In this document: in pieces, positions 25,921 to 35,780 of the stretch
How the letters are laid out: every line of letters starts with the position of its first letter
How positions within the stretch are numbered: the first letter of the stretch is position 1
NCBI RefSeq assembly: GCF_020510425.1
Contig: NZ_JAHBAH010000001.1
Coordinates: 1,054,001-1,118,000, forward strand
Source of the DNA: Quatrionicoccus australiensis
GTDB lineage: Bacteria; Pseudomonadota; Gammaproteobacteria; Burkholderiales; Rhodocyclaceae
DNA length: 64,000 nt
Direction: 5' to 3'
Made by a program: the position numbers and the translations under genes
The notes under the pieces: generated by a model
Told to the model about the DNA's origin: nothing
What the model saw: the letters and a program-made list of their open reading frames with translations, nothing else
Database searches by the model: none

Positions 25921-28704
25921 CTATTTCTCCTGCTTTCTGAGCAGCGCCACCGAGAGCAGCGTCAGCACCGGAATGAAACAGGCCAGACCGATGAACTGCG
26001 GCACCAGATCAGCAAAGCCGAGCGCCTTGGTGAAGGTGCCGCGACTGATGATCAGGAAGTAGCTGGCCGGGAAGAACTGGCCTATCCAGTAGCTGGCGCC
26101 CTGCAACGCCGCCACCGGCGTGGTCAGCCCGGAGAAGCTGACGGTGGGCAGGATGGTCAGGATCGCAGTGCCGAACAGCGCGGCAATCTGCGTGCTGGTG
26201 AAGGTCGAGATGAGCAGGCCGAAGCCGGTCGTCGCGATGACGTAAAGGAAGGCGCCGCAGGCAAGGGCAAGCAGGCTGCCCTTGATCGGCACATGGAACA
26301 TCAGCTGCGACTGGATAATCAGCAGCACGAAGCTGATCAGCGCGACGACGATGTAGGGCAACTGCTTGCCGAGCAGGAATTCGAGGCGCGTCACCGGCGT
26401 CACGTAGAGATTGGTGATCGAGCCGAGCTCCTTCTCGCGCACGACGCCGAGCGCCATCAGGATCGCCGGGATGAAGATCAGCAGGATCGGGATCACCGCC
26501 GGCACCATCGCGAAGATGCTCTTGAAATCCTGGTTGTAGCGGTAGCGCGCCACGATATTGGCGGGATAGCCGCTGCTGACGCCGGTTTTCTCGCGGATGA
26601 TCTGCTGCACGTAATCGAGATGCAGGCCCTGCACGTAGCCGCGCACGGTCTCGCCGCGATACGGCATGGCGCCGTCGATCCAGACGCCGACTTCCGGCCA
26701 GTGGCTGCGCCGCAGGTCGCGCCCGAAATGCACGGGAATATCGACCGCCAGCGCCAGTTCTCCGTTCTTCATGCGGCTCTCGAGTTCGGCATCGTCGAGG
26801 ATGGCCGGCTGCTCGATGAAATAGCGCGAGCCGGCAATGTTCTGGATATAGGCGCGGCTCTCCGGCGACTGGTCGCGGTCGAGCACGGCAAAGCGCAGGC
26901 CCTCGACGTCGAGCGAAATACCAAAGCCGAGCACGCACATCAGCAGGACCGAGCCGAGCAGCGCAAAGGCCAGGCGGATTGGATCGCGGCGTAGTTCGAG
27001 CGCCTCGCGGTAGGCATAGCCGAGCAGGCGGCGCAGGCTGAAGAAGCTGGTTGCGGCGGCCGAATGCGGCGCGGACTCGGTGGCCGCCGGCGCCATACGG
27101 TCGACCGCCGTTTTTGCCTGTTTTTCCGGGTTGACCGCTGCGCTCGCCTCTTCCAGGTAACTGATGAAGGCCTCTTCCAGCGTCGCTTTGCCGCGCTGCT
27201 CGCACAGCGCCGCCGGCGTGTCGCTGGCCAGCACCTTGCCGGCGTGCATCAGCGAGATGCGGTCGCAGCGCGCCGCCTCATTCATGAAATGCGTCGAGAT
27301 GAAGATGGTGACGCCCTGCTGCCGCGACAGTTCGACGAGCAGTTCCCAGAACTCGTCGCGCGCGATCGGATCAACGCCGGAGGTCGGTTCGTCGAGGATC
27401 AGCAGCTTCGGCTCATGCACCACGGCGACGGCGAGCGACAGGCGCTGGCGGATGCCGAGCGGCAGTTCGGCGGCAGCCTGGTCGGCGTAGATATCCAGCC
27501 CGAAACGCTGCATCAGCTCGGCAATGCGCGGGCCGCGCCGGGCGTCGGGCAGATGGAAAAGGCGGGCGTGCAGCTCGAGATTGGCGCGCACGCTCAACTC
27601 GCCGTAGAGCGAAAAACCCTGCGACATGTAGCCGACCTGCTTGCGCGTTTCCAGGTCGCGCGCATCGACCGTACGCCCGAACAGTTTCGCCTCGCCCTCG
27701 GTCGGCGGCAGCAGACCGGTCAACATCTTCATGGTCGTCGTTTTGCCGCAGCCGTTCGAACCGAGGAAGCCGAAAATCTCGCCCGGCGCGATCTTGAAGC
27801 TGACCCGGTCGACCGCCGTAAAATCGCCAAAACGCTGCGACAGGGCATCGGCCTCGATGGCAAAACTGCCGTCGTCGGCCGGCCGCGGCGGGATGACCAG
27901 TTCGTGGTGGGTCTGCCGGCGCGCTTCCGGCAACAACTGGATGAAGGCACCGTCGAGCGTCGTCTGCCCGGTCTGCGCCAGCAGTTCGGCCGGCGTGCCG
28001 GCACCGATCACGCGGCCGGCATCCATTGCCACCAGCCAGTCGAAGCGCTGGGCTTCTTCCATGTAGGCGGTGGCAACCAGCACGCTCATGCCCGGCCGGC
28101 GCGCCCGGATGGAATCGATCAACTCCCAGAACTGTCGCCGCGACAAGGGATCGACGCCGGTCGTCGGCTCGTCGAGGATGAGCAGGTCGGGATCGTGGAT
28201 CAGCGCGCAACACAGACCGAGCTTCTGCTTCATGCCGCCCGACAGCTTGGCCGCCGGGCGATCGCGAAATGGCGTCAGGCCGGTGCTTTCAAGCAGTTCG
28301 GCGATGCGCACGGCGCGTTCCTTTTTGCCCTGACCGAACAGTCGACCGAAGAAATCGACATTCTCGAAGACCGACAGCGTCGGATAGAGATTCTTGCCCA
28401 GGCCCTGCGGCATGTAGGCGATGCGCGGCTGTACCGAAGCGCGAAAACGCCGCTCGCCGATGTCGCCGCCGAGCACCTCGACCTTGCCCGTCTGGATCTG
28501 GCGGGCGCCGGAGACCAGGGCGAGCAGCGAGGACTTGCCGACGCCGTCCGGCCCGATCAGGCCGACCATGCAGCCGGCCGGCAACGCGACATCGACGTTA
28601 TCGAGGGCGACCGCGCTGGCATAGCGCTGGCTGACCGCGCTCAGGCGAACGATGGTCGGCCGGGCGGCAGAGCCGGCGGCGGGCGGCGTGACGGCCGCGT
28701 TCAT
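25921..28704 (-). CDS. rbbA: RbbA-type double ABC ATPase fused to an ABC-2 permease
   Basis: The 927-residue protein has two ATPase domains then a permease. Domain 1 has Walker [10 protein letters not shown], signature [11 protein letters not shown] and Walker [16 protein letters not shown]. Domain 2 has [34 protein letters not shown] and [15 protein letters not shown]. The membrane part (about 560-927) carries [20 protein letters not shown]. In domain 2 the signature is LPLGIRQRL rather than LSGGQ. E. coli RbbA (YhiH) has the same architecture and was described as ribosome-associated; by context it works as an exporter with YhiI and YhhJ. Confidence 0.93.
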   Translation of the reverse strand: MNAAVTPPAAGSAARPTIVRLSAVSQRYASAVALDNVDVALPAGCMVGLIGPDGVGKSSLLALVSGARQIQTGKVEVLGGDIGERRFRASVQPRIAYMPQGLGKNLYPTLSVFENVDFFGRLFGQGKKERAVRIAELLESTGLTPFRDRPAAKLSGGMKQKLGLCCALIHDPDLLILDEPTTGVDPLSRRQFWELIDSIRARRPGMSVLVATAYMEEAQRFDWLVAMDAGRVIGAGTPAELLAQTGQTTLDGAFIQLLPEARRQTHHELVIPPRPADDGSFAIEADALSQRFGDFTAVDRVSFKIAPGEIFGFLGSNGCGKTTTMKMLTGLLPPTEGEAKLFGRTVDARDLETRKQVGYMSQGFSLYGELSVRANLELHARLFHLPDARRGPRIAELMQRFGLDIYADQAAAELPLGIRQRLSLAVAVVHEPKLLILDEPTSGVDPIARDEFWELLVELSRQQGVTIFISTHFMNEAARCDRISLMHAGKVLASDTPAALCEQRGKATLEEAFISYLEEASAAVNPEKQAKTAVDRMAPAATESAPHSAAATSFFSLRRLLGYAYREALELRRDPIRLAFALLGSVLLMCVLGFGISLDVEGLRFAVLDRDQSPESRAYIQNIAGSRYFIEQPAILDDAELESRMKNGELALAVDIPVHFGRDLRRSHWPEVGVWIDGAMPYRGETVRGYVQGLHLDYVQQIIREKTGVSSGYPANIVARYRYNQDFKSIFAMVPAVIPILLIFIPAILMALGVVREKELGSITNLYVTPVTRLEFLLGKQLPYIVVALISFVLLIIQSQLMFHVPIKGSLLALACGAFLYVIATTGFGLLISTFTSTQIAALFGTAILTILPTVSFSGLTTPVAALQGASYWIGQFFPASYFLIISRGTFTKALGFADLVPQFIGLACFIPVLTLLSVALLRKQEK

Positions 28705-28710
28705 CGCAGC

Positions 28711-29697
28711 CTACTTTCCGGTACCCGGCAGTTCGGCCGGCCAGGGCTGGCTGGCATCGATCCGCACATAGCCGATACCCGGCATGCCGGCCTTGGCCAG
28801 GTCGCGATGCGCCGCCAGCCAGGCCGGATCGGCCTTGAGCTTGATGCGGAACATCAGTTTTTCGCGTTCGCTGCTGGTTTCGACTTCGCGCGGCGTGAAC
28901 TGGGCCTTGGGCGCAACGAAACTGACCGTCGCCGGTATCGGCTGGCCGGGCAGCGCATCAAGCAGGATGCGCGCTTCGCTGTTCAGGGCCACCTGCCCGG
29001 CTTTCGCGGTCGGCAGATAGATGGTCATGTACATGTCGGTCAGGTCGAGCAGGGTCAGCGCCTTGCCGCCCGCCGCCAGCACTTCGCCCGGCTCGGCCAG
29101 ACGGTAGAGAACGCGGCCGCTGATCGGCGCCTTGAGCGCCGTATCGTCGACATTGACCTTCAGGCTCTCGGCTTTGGCCACCGCCGCAGCCACTGCCGCA
29201 TCGGCCTCGGCGACCCGGCTCCGGGCCTGGGAAAGACCGGCCCGCGCGCCCTGCACGCCAGTCACATCCTTATCCAGCGTGGCGCCGGACAGGAAGCCGC
29301 GCGCCACCAGCTCCTGCGAGCGTTGCAGGGTCTTGCCGGCGAGCTTCGCATCGCTGGCCGACTTTTCCACCCCGGCCTGAGTTTCATTGACCGCCTGCCT
29401 GGCCTGCAATGCCTGTGCTTCGGCGGCGCGTAACTGGGCCTGCAGGTCGGCCGCATCAATGCGCCCGACGACGCTACCGGCCTCGACCATGTCGCCCTCG
29501 CGCGGTGTCAGGACGCTCAGCCGGCCGGCAATCTTGGTCGACACATCGACCTCGATCGCTTCCAGACGGCCGTTGCCGCTCGCCAGACCGGCCGGCAAGC
29601 CAGTCGGGCGCTGTTGATAGAGGTAGAAGGCGGCGGCAGCGGTCAACGCTGCGAGAAAGGCAAAAATCAAGGTTTTGCCAAGACGAGAACGGTTCAT
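28711..29697 (-). CDS. yhiI: HlyD-family periplasmic adaptor (YhiI type)
   Basis: A 328-residue protein with an N-terminal membrane anchor (LIFAFLAALTAAAAFYLY). A biotinyl-lipoyl-like segment follows (NGRLEAIEVDVSTKIAGRLS), then a helical hairpin (about 85-180, rich in A, Q, E), and beta-barrel segments with VDDTALKAPISGRVLYRLAE. It connects an inner-membrane ABC exporter to the outer membrane. It is first in the operon, 6 nt ahead of rbbA, and has its own promoter with an operator-like palindrome. Confidence 0.93.
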   Translation of the reverse strand: MNRSRLGKTLIFAFLAALTAAAAFYLYQQRPTGLPAGLASGNGRLEAIEVDVSTKIAGRLSVLTPREGDMVEAGSVVGRIDAADLQAQLRAAEAQALQARQAVNETQAGVEKSASDAKLAGKTLQRSQELVARGFLSGATLDKDVTGVQGARAGLSQARSRVAEADAAVAAAVAKAESLKVNVDDTALKAPISGRVLYRLAEPGEVLAAGGKALTLLDLTDMYMTIYLPTAKAGQVALNSEARILLDALPGQPIPATVSFVAPKAQFTPREVETSSEREKLMFRIKLKADPAWLAAHRDLAKAGMPGIGYVRIDASQPWPAELPGTGK

Positions 29698-29716
29698 GTG
29701 GCACCCGATCGGTTAC

Positions 29717-29771
29717 TGACCAGACGGTCATTAGTTGTTCCGATTATAGGCGCGCGACCGCGCGGGGAGAA
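29717..29771 (-). promoter_or_regulatory. Sigma-70-like promoter and TetR-type operator of yhiI-rbbA-yhhJ
   Basis: A perfect -10 TATAAT (29748-29743, minus strand) has TTCTCC 17 nt upstream. Downstream, where transcription would start, is TGACC-AGAC-GGTCA (29717-29730), a perfect 5-bp inverted repeat. A repressor bound there would block the promoter. On the minus strand the element reads ATGACCGTCTGGTCAGTAAC, related to the one ahead of phaC. No TetR gene is present in the window. Confidence 0.6.
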
Positions 29772-29809
29772 GGCTTTTCGCCGAAAAACCGTCCCGGGGC
29801 GAGCCGCAA

Positions 29810-30334
29810 TCAGCGACTGCAGTAAGGCGAAATATTGCTCCGCCCCTGCAGTTCGGGACGCTGGTAGGTGGTGCGCACGATGCCGGTACGGCCATCGAAC
29901 AACACGTCGAAGCGGGCCAGCCGGTTCCAGTCGTCACAGAACAGCCATTCCCAGACCAGTTCGTCGCGCGCCTCGAAATAGGCTGTCCACGCCGGGTTGG
30001 AGGGGCCGAGCAGGCGCAGGATGTCCTGCTGATCATGCTTGCCGGGCTGGATGCGCGCGAAATGCGGCATGTCGAGGACGTTTTCGATGCGGATCAGACG
30101 CCCGTCTGGCGCGAAAAACGCCATGAAGGTATGCACGCCGGCCGGCCCGCGCGGAAAGGCGAGTTGCCGGCTGCCATCGGCATCCTGCCAGCGCAGCGCC
30201 GGCGGCCCCATGCTGGCGACCACGTCATCGATGGTCGCGATGCCCGGCTGCAAGCCGCGCCCGGCATAACCGGCACAGGCGGCAAGCAACAAAGAAACGA
30301 GAAGAAGACAGGTCCGGCGGAGCGTGGTGATCAA
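29810..30334 (-). CDS. Lipoprotein with tandem BamE/SmpA-like repeats, at the end of the hox operon
   Basis: A 174-residue protein with a lipobox LLLAAC (about residues 15-20). The mature part contains two similar units: GIATIDDVVASMGPPALRW ... FAPDGRLIRIENVL, and GKHDQQDILRLLGPSNPAWT ... DVLFDGRTGIVRTTYQ. Each resembles the BamE / SmpA fold (a G-x-s-xxdvxxxLGpP start and a final strand). The start is a TTG that overlaps the stop of the maturation protease (TTGA); its ribosome site is weak, so the exact start is uncertain. A link to hydrogenase is not obvious. Confidence 0.7.
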   Translation of the reverse strand: MITTLRRTCLLLVSLLLAACAGYAGRGLQPGIATIDDVVASMGPPALRWQDADGSRQLAFPRGPAGVHTFMAFFAPDGRLIRIENVLDMPHFARIQPGKHDQQDILRLLGPSNPAWTAYFEARDELVWEWLFCDDWNRLARFDVLFDGRTGIVRTTYQRPELQGRSNISPYCSR

Positions 30335-30900
30335 GGGGCGAGTGATGGGCTGGCGGTCGACGCTGCCATTCTGGCAGAAACCGGCGCGCTGTTGCCGCCT
30401 GTTTCCGCCTGCGCCAACCAGGCGGACACTTGCGGCTCCCGGCACAGTTCGCAGAGCAAGGCAAAAGCCGCCTCGACATGCGCCAGCGCCGCGTCGCCCG
30501 GCTCGGCGCCAAGCGCGAACTGTTCGCCCCGCACGCACAGCACGAAGGACGGCGGCGGTTCGCCGCCTTCGACCTGGCGATAGACCTGCAACACCGATTC
30601 CGGCGGCAGGGCGTGCGAGGTGTGCATGATGCCTTCGGCGGCGGCAACCTGACCGAAGGTGTAGGGCCCCGGCGTGTTGTCGCCGGCATCGATGAACAAG
30701 GCCAGGCGTCGGCCTTTCAGATCGAGGGCATGCTCGATCTGCAGCTGGAAGTCTTCATAAAGATCGAACTCGCCGGCCAGACCTTGATTTTCGAGCCATT
30801 CACACAGTCGACCGTAAAGCAGCGGCCCGATCGCATCATCGCCGCGGCTGGGATTGCCGATGGCGATGACGACGACCGGCGGGACAGTCGCGAGACTCAT
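30331..30900 (-). CDS. hoxW: Hydrogenase maturation protease (HoxW / HyaD family)
   Basis: A 189-residue endopeptidase that removes the C-terminal tail of the nickel-loaded large subunit. The family start VVIAIGNPSRGDDAIGPLL has the conserved GNPxRGDD motif with its first acidic metal ligand. Asp in LFIDAGDNTPGP and His in TSHALPPESVL are the other nickel-contacting positions. The C-terminal 20 residues are low-complexity. The ATG overlaps the hoxH stop by ATGA. Confidence 0.92.
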   Translation of the reverse strand: MSLATVPPVVVIAIGNPSRGDDAIGPLLYGRLCEWLENQGLAGEFDLYEDFQLQIEHALDLKGRRLALFIDAGDNTPGPYTFGQVAAAEGIMHTSHALPPESVLQVYRQVEGGEPPPSFVLCVRGEQFALGAEPGDAALAHVEAAFALLCELCREPQVSAWLAQAETGGNSAPVSARMAASTASPSLAP

Positions 30901-32360
30901 CCCTTGCTCAGCGAGCTGATCACCTGCCCGGCCGGATCGACCAACTCGACGGTCATCGGCATCTTGCCCAGCGCATGCGTCGCGCAGGACAGGCACGGAT
31001 CGTAGGCGCGGATGGCGCACTCGATGTGATTGAGCAGGCCTTCGGTGATCACCCGCCCGTCGAGATACTGCCGCGCAACGGTGCGGACCGCCTCGTTCAT
31101 CGCCTGGTTGTTATTGGTTGTCGACACAATCAGGTTGCAGTAGGTGACCAGATCGTCGTCATCGACGCGGTAATGGTGGAACAGCGTGCCGCGCGGCGCC
31201 TCGATGACGCCGACCGCTTCGTGCCGGCGCGGCCCCTTGTCGGCCATCAGGTCGAGGCCAAGAATTTCGGGATCGTTGAGCAGGTCGCGGATCATTTCGG
31301 CGGCATGCACGACTTCGATCAGGCGCGCCCAGTGATACATCAGGGTGCCATGCACCGGCTTGCCGCCGCCGAGCGCCATCATCGCCTGGCGTTCGGCCTC
31401 GGCGAGCGGTGTGGACAGGAAGCTGGCGGCCTGCACACGGCCGAGCGGGCCGACCTTGTACCAGCCGTTTTCCGCCCCCAGGCTCTTGATGTGCGGGAAC
31501 TTCATGTAGCTCCACGGCTTGATCTCTTCCTCCAGCACCTGCTGGTAGGTGGCGTAATCGACCTGGTCGAAAATGGTGCCGCCATCAGCGTCGACCGCAC
31601 GCAGCGCGCCATGGTAGAAATCGAGCGCGCCATCGGGCCGGACCAGACCCATCATGTTCGAGCGGAACTCGCCGAACACGTTGTAGAAGCCGGGATTGGT
31701 TTCGTGCAACTGCTTGACCATATGCACGGCGCCGAGCGACCAGGCGATCATCTGATCGATATCCTTGGCCATTTCGTCGCGTTCGGCCAGGCTCAGCGCC
31801 TTGTTCATGCCGCCCGGAATGGCGCCGGTGCCATGCACGCGCTTGCCGGCGGTATGACGGATCACTTCCTGACCGTACTTGCGCAGCAGCACGCCCTGCT
31901 TGGCGATTTCCGGATGATCGAGAGCGACGCCAACGATGTTGCGCCGGGTGAAGTCGCTGTCGAAGCCGAGCAGAATGTCGGGCGAGGCAAGATGGAAGAA
32001 ATGCACGGCGTGCGACTGCACCATCTGGCCGTAATGCATCAGGCGGCGCAGCTTTTCGGCCGTCGGCGTGAGTGGACCGTAGCCGGCGATCTGATCCATC
32101 GCCTTGACCGCGGCCAGATGATGACTGACCGGGCAGATGCCGCACAGGCGCTGCACGGTGACCGGCACCTCCCAGTACGGGCGGCCTTCGATAAATTTTT
32201 CAAAGCCGCGGAACTCGACGATGTGCAGGCGCACCTGGTGCACCTTGTTGTTTTCGTCGAGCAGCAGCGTCACTTTGCCGTGACCCTCGACCCGCGTCAC
32301 CGGGTCAATCGCGATTCGGCGCAGGTTTTCGGGATGGGCAGCGGTTTCCAGAGCGAACAT
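30897..32360 (-). CDS. hoxH: HoxH, [NiFe] large subunit of NAD-linked hydrogenase
   Basis: The 487-residue subunit carries both nickel motifs, [11 protein letters not shown] (about residue 60-70) and [12 protein letters not shown] near the C-terminus. A 24-residue extension after the second motif's histidine ([20 protein letters not shown]...) is the part removed by HoxW. RVEGHGK marks the family start. HoxH splits or forms H2 and passes electrons through HoxY to the diaphorase HoxFU. The ATG at 32360 has CGGAG at good spacing; a TTG seven codons earlier is less likely. The set is group 3d (bidirectional, NAD-coupled). Confidence 0.95.
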   Translation of the reverse strand: MFALETAAHPENLRRIAIDPVTRVEGHGKVTLLLDENNKVHQVRLHIVEFRGFEKFIEGRPYWEVPVTVQRLCGICPVSHHLAAVKAMDQIAGYGPLTPTAEKLRRLMHYGQMVQSHAVHFFHLASPDILLGFDSDFTRRNIVGVALDHPEIAKQGVLLRKYGQEVIRHTAGKRVHGTGAIPGGMNKALSLAERDEMAKDIDQMIAWSLGAVHMVKQLHETNPGFYNVFGEFRSNMMGLVRPDGALDFYHGALRAVDADGGTIFDQVDYATYQQVLEEEIKPWSYMKFPHIKSLGAENGWYKVGPLGRVQAASFLSTPLAEAERQAMMALGGGKPVHGTLMYHWARLIEVVHAAEMIRDLLNDPEILGLDLMADKGPRRHEAVGVIEAPRGTLFHHYRVDDDDLVTYCNLIVSTTNNNQAMNEAVRTVARQYLDGRVITEGLLNHIECAIRAYDPCLSCATHALGKMPMTVELVDPAGQVISSLSKG

Positions 32361-32373
32361 GGGGACTCCGATT

Positions 32374-32925
32374 TCAGTCAAATTTGAGCAACGGGTGCTC
32401 GATGCGGGGCGTGCGCCCGGTCAGCAGATCGGTCAGGAACTTCCAGATGGTGTCGCCGGAGGGCGGACAACCGGGCAGGAAGTAATCGACACGGACGATT
32501 TCATTGATCGGGTAGACCTTGTCGAGCAGCAGCGGCAGCTCCGGATCGTTCGGCACCTGCACCACGCCGTCGGCGTTGCGATAGACCTGGCTCAGGCACT
32601 GGTTGATGTCAAGATTGTTGCGCTGCGCCGGCAAACCACCATTGACCGCGCAGGCGCCGAGGGCGACCAGCACCTTGCAGTTCTCGCGCAACTCGCGCAG
32701 CACGTGGACATTCTCGGCATTGCAGACACCGCCTTCGACCAGGCCGATGTCGCACGGCCCGCAATGCTTGATGTCGGTGATCGGCGAGCGGTCGAACTCG
32801 ACCAGATGCGCCAGTTCCAGCAGGCGCTCGTCGATATCGAGCAGGGACATGTGGCAGCCGAAGCAGCCGGACAGCGAGGTCGTCGCCACCCGCAGCTTGC
32901 GCGCTATTTGGTGCGGGGCATTCAT
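32374..32925 (-). CDS. hoxY: HoxY, small subunit of NAD-linked hydrogenase
   Basis: A 183-residue iron-sulfur protein. Cysteines for the proximal 4Fe-4S cluster are in SGCFGCHMSLLD, HCGPCDIGLVEGGV, LGACAVNGG and FLPGCPPSGD. Its length is that of the short HoxY subunits, which lack the medial and distal clusters of uptake hydrogenases. It follows hoxU by 1 nt. Confidence 0.95.
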   Translation of the reverse strand: MNAPHQIARKLRVATTSLSGCFGCHMSLLDIDERLLELAHLVEFDRSPITDIKHCGPCDIGLVEGGVCNAENVHVLRELRENCKVLVALGACAVNGGLPAQRNNLDINQCLSQVYRNADGVVQVPNDPELPLLLDKVYPINEIVRVDYFLPGCPPSGDTIWKFLTDLLTGRTPRIEHPLLKFD

Positions 32926-32926
32926 T

Positions 32927-33724
32927 TCAGACACCCTCCTTTTCCGGCATTTTCGGGGCGTCGACCGCCACCGGCTTGATCGGGATATGACGGCGGGCCA
33001 AGTATTCGACCTGGTGGCCGATGGTCGCGTCGTCGAACTGGCGCTGGCCGATCGGCACGCTGTAGCCAACCCGCTTGTGCAGAATGGCGCCGACCGGGCA
33101 GATCTGCGCGGCCGCGTCATCGGCCGTCAGGGCGCTGTCCTTGAGCAGGCCGGTCGGCGAATTGACGACGACCTGCGAATTGGCACCGCGGCCGGCGAGC
33201 ATGAAAACGTTCTTGCCGTCGATGTCGCGGCTGGCGCGCACACAGAGTTCGCACATGATGCAGCGGTTGAGATCGAGCCAGATATCCGGATGCGAAGCAT
33301 CGACCGTGCGCTTCGGGAAAAAATGCCGGAAGTGCGGCGCGACCATTTCCAGATCGTAGGCCAGCGCCTGCAACTGGCAGTTGCCACTCTTTTCGCAGCC
33401 TGGGCAGAAGTGATCGCCCTCGACGAAGAGCATCTGGAGCAGCACGCGGCGCCGGTCGTTGAGGGCCGGCGTGTCGTTTTCGACTTCCAGGCCGGGCAGC
33501 GCCCGTGCCGTACAGGCCGAGCCGTTGCGGCCATTCACCGTCACCGTACACAGCTTGCAACTGCCGTGCGGCTTGAGATCCGGGTGGTGACACAGGTGCG
33601 GGATGTAGACTCCGGCCTCGAGTGCCGCCTGCAGGATGGTCTGGCCGGGTTTGAAGGGAATGCGCCGACCGTCGATCGAGAACATGTTGGCGCTGTCGAA
33701 TCCGCTGGTGTTGTAATCGCTCAT
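32927..33724 (-). CDS. hoxU: HoxU, diaphorase iron-sulfur subunit
   Basis: A 265-residue protein similar to the N-terminal part of NuoG. It has a plant-type 2Fe-2S site (HGSCKLCTVTVNG with upstream HLCHHPD), a His/Cys site in GDHFCPGCEKSGNCQLQ, and a 4Fe-4S site in CIMCELCVRAS with AAQICPVGA. The ATG at 33724 has GGGAG 7-8 nt ahead. It relays electrons between HoxF and HoxY. Confidence 0.95.
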   Translation of the reverse strand: MSDYNTSGFDSANMFSIDGRRIPFKPGQTILQAALEAGVYIPHLCHHPDLKPHGSCKLCTVTVNGRNGSACTARALPGLEVENDTPALNDRRRVLLQMLFVEGDHFCPGCEKSGNCQLQALAYDLEMVAPHFRHFFPKRTVDASHPDIWLDLNRCIMCELCVRASRDIDGKNVFMLAGRGANSQVVVNSPTGLLKDSALTADDAAAQICPVGAILHKRVGYSVPIGQRQFDDATIGHQVEYLARRHIPIKPVAVDAPKMPEKEGV

Positions 33725-33726
33725 GT

Positions 33727-35523
33727 TCAAGCTCCCTGATCGAGGTGGGCCAGGGCATCGTCCCGCCCGGTAATCGCCCGCCCCTTGGCCAGTGCGGCAT
33801 CGAGATCGAAGGCGGGCATGAAGTCGGTCTGTGCCAGCCGGCGCTCATAGGCCGGGCGGAATTTCTGCACGGTATCGGCCACCGCATTACCGGCCGTCTG
33901 GCCAAGACCGCAGTGACTGCTCGCCTTCATCACCGCCTGCACGCGCAGCAGTTCGTTCATCTCGTACTGGGTGCCGCGCCCGTCGGCAATCTTGTCCATC
34001 AAGTCGCTGAGCAAGGCCGTGCCGGTCCGGCAGGGGGTACAGAAACCGCAGGATTCGTGGCGGAAGAAATGGGCAAAATTGCGTGCCACTTCAAAGAGGT
34101 CACGCTGCGTGTCGAAAATCATGAAGGAGCCGGCAGTCGGCACATCCTCGAAGGCAATCCGCCGGCCGAACTCGCGCTCGGACAGGCAAACGCCGGAAGC
34201 GCCGCTGACCTGCACCGCCATTGCCTCGCTGGCACCGCAGTCCTCGAGGATCTGGGCAATGCGCACGCCGAAGGCGTATTCGTAAAGACCGGGCCGTTCG
34301 CAATCGCCGGCCACTGAAATGATCTTGGTGCCGGTCGACTGCTTGGTGCCGATCGCCTCGTACCAGGCGCCGCCATGAATGGCGATTTCGGTCGCCTTGC
34401 ACAGGGTTTCGACGTTATTGACCACGGTCGGCTGGTTCATGTAGCCGCAAGTCACCGGGAAGGGCGGGCGCACCCGCGGTTTGCCGGCCTTGCCTTCGAG
34501 CGACTCGATCAGCGCCGACTCTTCGCCGCAAATGTAGGCACCGGCCCCGAGATGGATCTCGATATCGAAATCGAAGCCCTTGTCACCGGCAATGTCCTTG
34601 CCCAACAGGTTCTGCGCCCGCATGCCGGCGAGGAAGGCTTCGAGCTGCGGCCGCAGGTAACGGTATTCGGCGCGCAGGTAGAGCAGGCCCAACCGGGCGC
34701 CGACCGTGTAGGCGGCAATGACCATGCCCTCGAAGACCCGGCCCGCATACGACTGCAGCAGCACACGATCCTTGAAGGTACCCGGCTCGCCTTCGTCGGC
34801 ATTGCAGACAATGTAGCGCTGCTCACCCGGCGCCTGGCGGCAGGCCTCCCACTTGATCGCGGTGGTGAAGCCGGCGCCGCCGCGGCCGCGCAGGTTGGCG
34901 ATCCGCATTTCGGCCAGCATGCCGTCGCGGCCACGGGTAATCGCGGCGCGGATGGCATGCCCCGGCTCATGCGGCGTACCGAGCAGCATGTCGGCGCGGC
35001 GAATATTGTCCTCGACGACAAAAAACTCGGCCGGCCAGTCGGCAAGCGGCACTTCGTTCTTGACCAGGACACAGATCTCATCGACGCGTTGCGGCGTCAT
35101 CCGGGTAATTGCCAGCTCATTGACCAGGATGGCCGGCCCCTGATCGCACATGCCGGTACAGGAGGTGAGATCGACACTGACCAGGCCATCGGCAGAAACC
35201 TGACCGGCAGCCAGACCGAAATTGGCCAGCATCTGTTCGAACAGCGCCTGGTTGCCGAGCATGCGATCGGTGATGTTGTCGGAAAACAGGACCCGGTAGC
35301 GACCGCGGTTCTCGCTGTAGAGAAAGGCGTAGAAATCACGGGTACTGCGCACCTGCGCATACGAAATCCTGAGTTCCTCGGCGAGTCGGACAAGTGTGTC
35401 GTCCGACAGGTAGTCGAGCACATCCTGGACATCGCGCAGGATCTGGAGCAGGCGATCGGGTCGCCACTGGTGCCGCTGTAGAACAGGTTCAACGAGACGG
35501 GAAAATTCCGAAACTTCAGACAT
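33727..35523 (-). CDS. hoxF: HoxF, NAD- and FMN-binding diaphorase subunit
   Basis: A 598-residue protein. The N-terminal 150 residues are NuoE-like, with a 2Fe-2S set (SCTGMCDQGPAILVN). The rest is NuoF-like: GRGGAGFTTAIKWEA for [17 protein letters not shown] for [22 protein letters not shown], and the 4Fe-4S site ESCGFCTPCRTGT. It is the first gene of hoxFUYHW. The start at ATG 35523 follows AGGAAT; earlier in-frame starts have no site. Confidence 0.95.
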   Translation of the reverse strand: MSEVSEFSRLVEPVLQRHQWRPDRLLQILRDVQDVLDYLSDDTLVRLAEELRISYAQVRSTRDFYAFLYSENRGRYRVLFSDNITDRMLGNQALFEQMLANFGLAAGQVSADGLVSVDLTSCTGMCDQGPAILVNELAITRMTPQRVDEICVLVKNEVPLADWPAEFFVVEDNIRRADMLLGTPHEPGHAIRAAITRGRDGMLAEMRIANLRGRGGAGFTTAIKWEACRQAPGEQRYIVCNADEGEPGTFKDRVLLQSYAGRVFEGMVIAAYTVGARLGLLYLRAEYRYLRPQLEAFLAGMRAQNLLGKDIAGDKGFDFDIEIHLGAGAYICGEESALIESLEGKAGKPRVRPPFPVTCGYMNQPTVVNNVETLCKATEIAIHGGAWYEAIGTKQSTGTKIISVAGDCERPGLYEYAFGVRIAQILEDCGASEAMAVQVSGASGVCLSEREFGRRIAFEDVPTAGSFMIFDTQRDLFEVARNFAHFFRHESCGFCTPCRTGTALLSDLMDKIADGRGTQYEMNELLRVQAVMKASSHCGLGQTAGNAVADTVQKFRPAYERRLAQTDFMPAFDLDAALAKGRAITGRDDALAHLDQGA

Positions 35524-35555
35524 GGCTGCAATTCCTGGACGGTAAGAATCGCGTA

Positions 35556-35597
35556 ACAATAATGAGCTTCACCATGACGAATATTGCGCTGGATCAA
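35556..35597 (-). promoter_or_regulatory. Weak Fnr-like box ahead of hoxF
   Basis: TTGCGCTGGATCAA (35584-35597) matches TTGAT-N4-ATCAA at 8 of 10 positions. On the minus strand a possible -10 TATTGT lies at 35561-35556. A start near 35549 would again place the box centre at about -41.5. It competes with the sigma-54-like element further upstream. Confidence 0.35.
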
Positions 35598-35656
35598 CAA
35601 TTGTTTCGGAAACGTATCCGGTTGAATTTGCGAAATAATCCCTTAATCAACCGAAG

Positions 35657-35671
35657 GCCATTTCTGTGCCA
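35657..35671 (-). promoter_or_regulatory. Sigma-54-like -24/-12 element facing hoxF
   Basis: On the minus strand TGGCACAGAAATGGC matches TGGCAC-N5-TTGC with one mismatch and the required GG-N10-GC spacing. The transcript would start near 35645 with a leader of about 120 nt. Hydrogenase operons in other betaproteobacteria use sigma-54 promoters, which supports the call. Confidence 0.4.
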
Positions 35672-35780
35672 CAATAATGCTGCACCGCCGCAACCGCTCC
35701 GGCTTAACGATTCGGCAATAACCAGTTTTTGGTGCTGCAACGCACAACAAACAAAGCCCGTCCAGGAAAGGTAGAACAGC

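Noticed and set aside
27064..29433. Long plus-strand open frame opposite rbbA and yhiI
   Set aside because: Antisense to clear genes and of biased composition.
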